Assembly (NCBI GenBank): GCA_900539845.1
Contig: UQDP01000001.1
Location: 186,001-250,000, forward strand
Direction: 5' to 3'
Origin: an uncultured Oscillospiraceae bacterium
Lineage (GTDB): Bacteria; Bacillota; Clostridia; Oscillospirales; Acutalibacteraceae
DNA length: 64,000 nt
Positions 58,768 through 64,000 of the stretch are shown one piece after another. Numbering within the stretch: position 1 is the stretch's first letter; every line of letters starts with the position of its first letter. The position numbers and the translations under genes were made by a program. A model generated the notes under the pieces. The model worked only from the letters and a program-made list of their open reading frames with translations. It was not told where the DNA came from and searched no databases.

Positions 58768-59439
58768 ATGTCTTCCATATTAAGCGCAATATTCTCCGGC
58801 AATATGTATTATGCCGTTCTTATGATCATTGCAAGGGCGATCGTTGTTTTTCTTTGTCTTCCCGTGCATGAGCTTTGTCATGGGCTTGCAGCTTATAAGC
58901 TCGGCGATGATACTGCCAAAAAGCTGGGCAGGCTTTCCTTTAATCCGATCGCTCATCTTGATCCGATCGGAACGATTATGATCTTCCTTTTCGGAATAGG
59001 CTACGCGAAGCCCGTTCCGATCAATCCTCTTAAATTTAAGGATTACAGAAAAGGCGTGGCGCTAACCGCGCTCGCGGGACCGCTTTCCAATCTGGCGATG
59101 GCATTTGTCTTCGCGTTTGTCGGTTCTGCTGTTGCAAGCTTTGCCGATGCTGGCAGTACCGCGGTGCGCATCATCGTGCTTCTCATTTCACTTGCAGCCG
59201 ATATTAATATTTCGCTTGCCGTGTTTAATCTTCTGCCTATTCCGCCGCTTGACGGCTCCAGAATATTGGGCGCCGTTCTGCCGGACAGGCTTTACGAAAA
59301 ATATTTCAGGTATGAGCGCTATATTATGATCGGCCTTATCGTGATTTTGTTCACTCCGCTTCTCAATGCGCCTCTGCGCTTTCTCAACAATGTTTTTCAC
59401 TCATTTATTTATTTCATCCCGGAACTCATTTTCGGTTGA
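58768..59439 (+). CDS. Site-2 (M50) family intramembrane metalloprotease
   Basis: The 223-residue membrane protein has the zinc motif HELCH (His34, Glu35, His38), the RLSFNPIAHLDPIGTI block near residue 72, and the second zinc region FNLLPIPPLDGSRILGA near residue 153 with its Asp. It has about five hydrophobic segments. It belongs to the short group without PDZ or CBS domains common in Clostridia. Cleaves membrane proteins; the target is unknown. It lies between prmC and scpA. Confidence 0.92.
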   Translation: MSSILSAIFSGNMYYAVLMIIARAIVVFLCLPVHELCHGLAAYKLGDDTAKKLGRLSFNPIAHLDPIGTIMIFLFGIGYAKPVPINPLKFKDYRKGVALTALAGPLSNLAMAFVFAFVGSAVASFADAGSTAVRIIVLLISLAADINISLAVFNLLPIPPLDGSRILGAVLPDRLYEKYFRYERYIMIGLIVILFTPLLNAPLRFLNNVFHSFIYFIPELIFG

Positions 59440-59450
59440 TAAGAGGTAAA

Positions 59451-60173
59451 ATGGAACAGTTAAGTTACAAGCTCGAAGTGTTTGAAGGACCTATGGACCT
59501 TCTGCTTCATCTTATAAGCAAGCATAAACTGAATATCAATGATATTCCGATAGTGGAACTCGTAAATCAGTATCTGGATTATGTCCGCCGTATGGAAGAG
59601 GCGGATTTTGAAGTCGCCGGCGATTTTTTGGAAATGGCTGCCCGTCTGATCTATATTAAAACAGTTTCGCTTCTTCCGAAGCATGAGGAAGCTGAACAGC
59701 TGAAAAAAGAGCTGACGGGAGAGCTGATCGAATACCGCGACTGCAAGCTTATGGCTCAGAAGCTCAGCAGGCAGACCCAAGGCTTTGACCGCTTTGTCCG
59801 ACCGCCGCAGGAGGGTTATGTGAATTATGATTACGAACGTTTTCACGAGGGAGAAGAGCTGCTGAACGCGTATGTTTCGGCAGCCGGGCGTGCACAGCGC
59901 AAGCTTCCGCCCCCGATCGATTCTTTTAAACAGATCGTTGCCAGAAAATTCGTGAACGTGGCTGAGAAGATAGGCGGCGTTATGGATAAACTGAGATCAC
60001 GCGGCAAAGTCAGATTTCTTAGGCTTTTCTCAGACGCAAAGTCCAAAAGCGATATCGTTGCAACTTTTCTTGCCGTGCTGGAGCTTGCCAAGACCAAGCA
60101 AATACTGCTTGAAGGTTCAATGGAGAATCCCGAAGTGAAGATCGTAAGCGAGGTGAAGAGCGGTGAAGAATGA
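59451..60173 (+). CDS. scpA: Segregation and condensation protein A
   Basis: The 240-residue kleisin subunit of the SMC condensin-like complex has the N-terminal SMC-neck-binding region YKLEVFEGPMDLLLHLISKH followed by DIPIVELVNQYLDYV, and a C-terminal winged-helix (VATFLAVLELAKTKQI). It links the SMC heads for chromosome segregation. The ATG at 59451 has AAGAGG four bases upstream; the frame is also open from a TTG at 59436. It overlaps scpB. Confidence 0.95.
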   Translation: MEQLSYKLEVFEGPMDLLLHLISKHKLNINDIPIVELVNQYLDYVRRMEEADFEVAGDFLEMAARLIYIKTVSLLPKHEEAEQLKKELTGELIEYRDCKLMAQKLSRQTQGFDRFVRPPQEGYVNYDYERFHEGEELLNAYVSAAGRAQRKLPPPIDSFKQIVARKFVNVAEKIGGVMDKLRSRGKVRFLRLFSDAKSKSDIVATFLAVLELAKTKQILLEGSMENPEVKIVSEVKSGEE

Positions 60174-60780
60174 GAACAATGTGCTTGCAAGGCTGGAAGC
60201 CATGCTGTTTGCCTGCGGCGATCCTGTTGAGCCGGCCAGGCTTGCGGAGGTGCTTGAGCTTGATGTGGAGAGCGTTACAAAAATGCTCGGCTGCCTTTCG
60301 GATACATATGAGGAACGCCCCTGCGGTCTGCGTCTCATCAGAATAGACGGAAAATATCAGCTCTGCACAAGAGAAGAATATGCAGATGATGTCAGAAAAC
60401 TCCTTGAGATAAAGAAAAACACGCCTCTTTCCCAGGCGGCTTTTGAGGTCCTTGCGATCATCGCCTATAATAAATCCGTAACCAAAAGTTTTATAGAGCA
60501 GATACGTGGCGTGGATTGCTCAGGCTCGATCTCAAATCTTGTTCAGAAAGGTCTGATAGAGGAAAAGGGCAGGCTGGACCTGCCCGGCAGGCCTTTGGTA
60601 TACGGCACTACGGACAGATTTTTAAGATGTTTTTCGCTGTCAAGCCTTGATGATCTGCCGGATCTGCCGTCCGCCGAGGAAGAAAATAAAGAAAATGGGC
60701 AAACGACCTTGTTTGACGGAGATAAAAATGTTACAATAGAAAGCGAAACAGATCAGACAGGGGAAGAGGGCGAAGAATGA
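60163..60780 (+). CDS. scpB: Segregation and condensation protein B
   Basis: The 205-residue protein has two winged helices: NVLARLEAMLFACGDPVEPARLAEVL in the first and LSQAAFEVLAIIAYNKSVTKSFIEQIRG in the second, followed by LPGRPLVYGTTDRFLRCF, all ScpB hallmarks. It binds ScpA in the SMC complex. The acidic Glu/Asp-rich tail (EEENKENGQTT onward) is not part of the core. The start is GTG within the scpA end (overlap 11 bases). It overlaps the next gene by four. Confidence 0.95.
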   Translation: MKNENNVLARLEAMLFACGDPVEPARLAEVLELDVESVTKMLGCLSDTYEERPCGLRLIRIDGKYQLCTREEYADDVRKLLEIKKNTPLSQAAFEVLAIIAYNKSVTKSFIEQIRGVDCSGSISNLVQKGLIEEKGRLDLPGRPLVYGTTDRFLRCFSLSSLDDLPDLPSAEEENKENGQTTLFDGDKNVTIESETDQTGEEGEE

Positions 60781-61553
60781 CAGCGTTAATCATACTTGCA
60801 GTTATCATAGTCATCATCGCCGTAATACTTTCGGTATCGGCAACATTCACCATTACTTATGATCATAAATGGAAAACAAAGATCGGCGTATTGTGGTTTG
60901 AATGGGATATTGAACTGACTAAAATACTGGATTTCATTCTTTTTCCGCAAAAAAGCGCGGAAAATGTTAAGGCAAAAAAACAGAAAACCGAACAGCCGCC
61001 TAACGAAAAGCCGAAAGACGATCAAAAGAAAATCACAGAAGCAGAAGCGAACACGACCGCGCCGGATGCATCTCAGAAGGCAGACGGTTCAGACGGCGAA
61101 AAGAAAACAGACTCAGACGCCGAATCGGAAAATAAGCCGAAGCAAAAACAGGCTAAGCCCAATTTCTTAAAGAATATCTGGGATAAAGACGGTATCGTCG
61201 GCATCATGACTTTTGTTTCCAATATGCTCCAAACGGCTTCAAGCGCCGTAACAAGTTTAATTAGGGGCTTTCATATTCATTCCTTTTATGTTAAAATATT
61301 AGTCGGAGGCTCTGACGCGGATGAGATCGCACGTGCCTACGGCAGAATCTGCAAATATTATTATCCGTTTAAGGGCGCCGTTTTAAGCGGTATGAAGGTG
61401 GATCATTATGATGACTGGATCGCTCCCGATTTTATTGCGCCGCGCAACGAATACGGCTTCCAGTTCATCGGTTCGATCAGCGTGGGGGCGCTGCTTCGAG
61501 TAGTGCTTGCCGCGGCAAAAACATTCTTGGTAAATATAATTAAAAATAAATAA
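60777..61553 (+). CDS. DUF2953 membrane protein
   Basis: The 258-residue protein has a transmembrane segment at residues 3-22, a segment KTKIGVLWFEWDIELTKI, a Lys/Glu/Asp-rich polar insertion of about 60 residues (62-125), then VKILVGGSDADEIARAYGRICKYYYPF near residue 182, the DUF2953 pattern. Such proteins are often found between scpB and ytfJ in sporeformers. The function is unknown. It overlaps scpB by four bases and precedes ytfJ by 26. Confidence 0.82.
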   Translation: MTALIILAVIIVIIAVILSVSATFTITYDHKWKTKIGVLWFEWDIELTKILDFILFPQKSAENVKAKKQKTEQPPNEKPKDDQKKITEAEANTTAPDASQKADGSDGEKKTDSDAESENKPKQKQAKPNFLKNIWDKDGIVGIMTFVSNMLQTASSAVTSLIRGFHIHSFYVKILVGGSDADEIARAYGRICKYYYPFKGAVLSGMKVDHYDDWIAPDFIAPRNEYGFQFIGSISVGALLRVVLAAAKTFLVNIIKNK

Positions 61554-61579
61554 TATTTCTTTGTAAGGAGATAAGAAGT

Positions 61580-61975
61580 ATGAAAGAAACACCCGTAAAT
61601 AAGATTATGGAAAACACACTTGAAAAAATGCGTGAGATGGTTGATGTTTCCACCATCATCGGTGAGCCGATCCAGACTGGGGATACGACCCTTATTCCCG
61701 TTTCAAAGGTTTCATACGGCTTCACCAGCGGCGGAACGGATCTGCCGTCCAAGCAGAACGCCGAACTGTTCGGCGGCGGCGGCGGTGGCGGAATCACGAT
61801 TTCACCTGTTGCTTTCATCGTTATCCAGGGCGAAAAAGTAAGAATGATGCAGATCAACAACTATACTTCGTCCGCAGACCGCGCAATAGCGATGATTCCT
61901 GAACTCGTTGATCAGATCTCGCAGCTTGTCAAGGCTAAGGATGAGCCGAAGGCAGACGAAAACAGCGTGGAATAA
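61580..61975 (+). CDS. ytfJ: GerW/YtfJ sporulation protein
   Basis: The 131-residue protein has KIMENTLEKMREMVDVSTIIGEPI, IPVSKVSYGFTSGG, the glycine-rich loop FGGGGGGGITISPVAFIVI and a helical end, the full YtfJ (PF09579) pattern. In Bacillus, GerW is a forespore protein needed for spore germination with single nutrients. AAGGAG precedes the ATG. It sits between the DUF2953 gene and a D,D-carboxypeptidase gene, as in other clostridia. Confidence 0.95.
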   Translation: MKETPVNKIMENTLEKMREMVDVSTIIGEPIQTGDTTLIPVSKVSYGFTSGGTDLPSKQNAELFGGGGGGGITISPVAFIVIQGEKVRMMQINNYTSSADRAIAMIPELVDQISQLVKAKDEPKADENSVE

Positions 61976-61997
61976 CCGCAATAATTTATAAAATTTT

Positions 61998-62026
61998 AAT
62001 CACCTGCATATAATTAGCAGGTGATT
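61998..62026 (+). promoter_or_regulatory. Hairpin that buries the ribosome-binding site of the D,D-carboxypeptidase gene
   Basis: AATCACCTGC (61998-62007 region) pairs perfectly with GCAGGTGATT (62017-62026) around a ten-base loop. The right arm contains AGGTGAT, the ribosome-binding site five bases before the TTG start at 62031. It may act as a translational switch or as a terminator. Confidence 0.65.
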
Positions 62027-62030
62027 AATT

Positions 62031-63086
62031 TTGTTCAGAAGATTTTGTCTTTTTTTAGCGCTGATACTGGTTATCCCGGTGAACATGCGGCAGGTTTCGG
62101 CGGCGGAGTGCTCGGCTGCAAGCGCTGTTGTGATGGATGCGGATTCGCTCGAGGTGCTGTATGAGAAAAACGCGGACGAGAAACGCTCCATAGCTTCAAC
62201 AACAAAAATCCTGTCTGCGCTGATCGCCTGTGAAAGCGGAAAACTGGATGAGACCGTTACCGTGACCTGGGATATGGTCAATACGCACGGCTCGCTTCTC
62301 GGACTTCGTGAAAATGATAAAATATCTCTTTATGATCTCACGGTCGGCATGATCCTTCCGTCCGGGAATGACGCCGCAAACGCCGTCGCCCTCTATCTCG
62401 GCGGAAGCTTTGAGGGTTTTGCCGCTATGATGAACAGAAAAGCGGCAGAAATCGGAATGGTCAATTCCCTGTTCGTCACACCGTCGGGTCTAGATGAGGG
62501 AGAGCATCATTCAACGGCACGCGATATGGCTCTGCTTACGGCTTATGCTATGAAAAACGAGACTTTCGCGCAGATCTTTTCCTTGTCAAAGGCGGATGTA
62601 ACTGTCAGCGGCGAAAAGCTTACCGTATACAATCACAACAGGCTGCTTTGGGAAATGGACGGCTGTGTCGGCGGTAAAACCGGTTTTACGGATAAGGCGG
62701 GGCGCTGCCTCGTTTCGGCAGCGCGCAGAAACGGCAATACGCTTATATGTGTTACGCTTAATGCGCCGGATGACTGGAACGATCATCAGAAGCTTTATGA
62801 AGAATGCTTTGATAAATATACTCAGCACAACGAATCCGGCAGCATAGAAGTTGCGGCAGTCGGCGGAAATCAGGATCGGATACAGGCAGCGTATAACGCA
62901 GACGTAAGCGTGCTGAATGAAGATCTTGTTACAGTGGAGCTGTATGCGCTTCCGTTCGTCTATTGTCCTGTCAAGCAGGGGGATAAGATCGGAAAAGCGG
63001 TTATAAAGTATAAAGAAAAGGAGATCCTGACCGTTGCGATAACGGCGCAGGAAAGCGTGGAATATTATTATGCCGAATCCAAATGA
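62031..63086 (+). CDS. D-alanyl-D-alanine carboxypeptidase, DacF-like
   Basis: The 351-residue protein has a signal peptide (LFLALILVIPVNMRQVSA) and the low-molecular-weight penicillin-binding protein motifs: SIASTTKI (SxxK) near residue 53, PSGNDAA (SGN) near residue 108 and GGKTGFT (KTG) near residue 215. It trims the D-Ala end of peptidoglycan pentapeptides. A C-terminal PBP5-like domain (about 265-351) is present; its last residues form no clear amphipathic anchor. The start is TTG. A DacF role in spore cortex is suggested by ytfJ beside it. It overlaps the pseudouridine synthase gene by 17 bases. Confidence 0.92.
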   Translation: MFRRFCLFLALILVIPVNMRQVSAAECSAASAVVMDADSLEVLYEKNADEKRSIASTTKILSALIACESGKLDETVTVTWDMVNTHGSLLGLRENDKISLYDLTVGMILPSGNDAANAVALYLGGSFEGFAAMMNRKAAEIGMVNSLFVTPSGLDEGEHHSTARDMALLTAYAMKNETFAQIFSLSKADVTVSGEKLTVYNHNRLLWEMDGCVGGKTGFTDKAGRCLVSAARRNGNTLICVTLNAPDDWNDHQKLYEECFDKYTQHNESGSIEVAAVGGNQDRIQAAYNADVSVLNEDLVTVELYALPFVYCPVKQGDKIGKAVIKYKEKEILTVAITAQESVEYYYAESK

Positions 63087-63819
63087 GATAAGACTGCAGA
63101 AATTTATGGCGGAATGCGGCGTTGCCTCAAGGCGCAAATGCGAACAGCTTATAGAAGAGGGGCGCGTAAAGGTAAACGGTCACCCCGCCGTTCTGGGTTC
63201 AAAGGTAAATCCTAAAAAAGATATTGTGACCGTGCGCGGCAAGAGAATCGTAAAACAGACCAAAATGCGTTATATAATGCTCCACAAACCGCGCGGCTAC
63301 GTCACAACGGTTTCCGATGAGCTGGGCAGAAAAACGGTCATGGACCTGATCGGTTCGGTGAACGAACGCGTTTATCCCGTGGGCAGGCTCGACCGGGATT
63401 CGGAGGGCCTTTTGCTTCTTACGAATGACGGCGAGCTGGCAAACGCTCTTATGCACCCGTCCTTTAGTATAGTCAAAACTTATCGGGTCACCGTTCGCCC
63501 CGGCGCGGATGACGAAGCGCTGGAAGGCATGAGAAACGGAGTCGAGATCGACGGAGCGAAAACCGCTCCTTGTGAAATAACCGTGCTCAGCGAAAACGCG
63601 GATAGATCGGTGCTTGAATTCAAGATACACGAGGGCAGAAACCGTGAGATAAGAAAGATGTGCGAGGCATATGATCTTGAGGTCGCAAGGCTTAAAAGAA
63701 TAGCTCTCGGTCCTCTTAAGCTCGGTATGCTTTCCGCCGGTGAGCACCGTGAGCTGAATGAAACGGAATTGAAAAAGCTCTTCCGCGCCTGCGGACTGAG
63801 CTATGAAAAAAAGAGATAA
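63070..63819 (+). CDS. rluB: RluB/RsuA-family pseudouridine synthase
   Basis: The 249-residue enzyme has an N-terminal S4 RNA-binding domain (IRLQKFMAECGVASRRKCEQ, then GRVKVNG) and the synthase core with catalytic Asp in VGRLDRDSEGLLLLTNDG near residue 105, plus IHEGRNREIRKMCE near residue 190. This group modifies 23S rRNA (RluB, position 2605 in E. coli numbering) or 16S rRNA (RsuA). The RluB choice is by sequence feel. The ATG at 63070 lies within the end of the carboxypeptidase gene and has only a weak GGA upstream. Confidence 0.92.
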   Translation: MPNPNEIRLQKFMAECGVASRRKCEQLIEEGRVKVNGHPAVLGSKVNPKKDIVTVRGKRIVKQTKMRYIMLHKPRGYVTTVSDELGRKTVMDLIGSVNERVYPVGRLDRDSEGLLLLTNDGELANALMHPSFSIVKTYRVTVRPGADDEALEGMRNGVEIDGAKTAPCEITVLSENADRSVLEFKIHEGRNREIRKMCEAYDLEVARLKRIALGPLKLGMLSAGEHRELNETELKKLFRACGLSYEKKR

Positions 63820-63824
63820 TACAC

Positions 63825-64000
63825 GCTGAACAGGGTTCGAGAAATCGAGCTGAATTTCGCATTTGGCAAAAGGTGACGGAAGCTGAACAAGATATGGTTT
63901 AAAGCGAAATTTTTCCGCCGCAAGGGCAAGTTTTCGGCACATCCTGTTCAGCTTTCGCCACCTCTAGGCGTACAATGGTACGTTAGAATTGGCAAAGGCG
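63825..64000. repeat. Structured non-coding repeat, cut by the window end
   Basis: There is no gene from 63820 to the end. GCTGAACAGG (63825-63834) is mirrored at 63943-63952; GTGACGGAAGCTGAACAAGAT (63873-63893) is mirrored at 63941-63961 with 18 of 21 matches; and CTAGGCGTAC-AATG-GTACGTTAG forms a near-dyad at 63964-63986. This looks like the left part of a larger intergenic repeat, similar in kind but not in sequence to the element at 924-1201. Confidence 0.55.

Overview
The window looks like the chromosome of an anaerobic, spore-forming, Gram-positive member of the Clostridia, most like the Oscillospirales/Ruminococcaceae. The evidence is an uninterrupted pro-sigma-K gene, a GerW/YtfJ sporulation gene and a DacF-like D,D-carboxypeptidase; a pyruvate formate-lyase with its activase; ECF-type vitamin transport parts; an M50 protease of the site-2 type; and ribosome-binding sites built on AGGAGGTGAT. 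No outer-membrane genes are seen. The organism name is an inference; the gene families are read directly from the sequence.

Layout. 1-1.7 kb: the 5' part of a GH127 arabinofuranosidase, a small Cys-rich gene (DUF6485 type) broken by a 0.28 kb inverted-repeat element, and a small membrane protein. 1.8-5.0 kb: a vitamin B6 locus (MocR/PdxR-type regulator, pyridoxal kinase, ECF S component, radical SAM protein). 5.2-9.6 kb: metallophosphoesterase, GPH sugar transporter and an O-antigen-ligase-like polymerase. 9.9-13.7 kb: two membrane-anchored parvulin foldases. 13.8-18.3 kb: a coiled-coil protein, an orphan fumarase beta subunit, pflB-pflA and a DtxR-family regulator, with one shared operator motif. 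18.4-23.0 kb: GNAT acetyltransferase, an AT-rich accessory patch with two zinc-ribbon membrane proteins and an XRE regulator, sigK, a CDF cation transporter and a flavodoxin-like reductase. 23.2-35.8 kb: a dense housekeeping run, ruvCAB, glmM, rRNA methyltransferase-like, ecfA1-ecfA2-ecfT, truA, DUF5711, cvpA, pgsA and a ClpE-like unfoldase. 35.9-36.4 kb: five tRNA genes. 36.4-40.2 kb: an accessory scar (att-like tandem repeats, a Fic toxin module with a triple operator, a truncated phage tape-measure gene, a zinc-ribbon protein, an XRE repressor). 40.3-46.7 kb: EamA transporter, YgjP-like metallopeptidase, fucO, upp-uraA and a DUF2974 lipase-like gene. 46.9-53.1 kb: a purine salvage operon (xpt, BMP-type nucleoside ABC transporter, hpt). 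53.4-63.8 kb: lipoprotein plus two-component system, DUF1385, prmC, M50 protease, scpAB, DUF2953, gerW/ytfJ, dacF-like and an RluB-type pseudouridine synthase. The last 180 bases are a structured non-coding repeat cut by the window end.

How it fits together. Most of the window is ordinary, tightly packed vertical chromosome with 1-17 base gene overlaps and clear intrinsic terminators. The unusual points are the small inverted-repeat element that split a gene, a MocR regulator whose PLP lysine is replaced by arginine beside pdxK, a palindromic operator shared by pfl and the DtxR-family gene, paired foldases with oppositely charged cytosolic tails, and the Fic module whose promoter carries three evenly spaced palindromes. 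I saw no CRISPR array, rRNA, or recognisable riboswitch. No new defence or biosynthetic system is evident; the accessory material is small and partly decayed.
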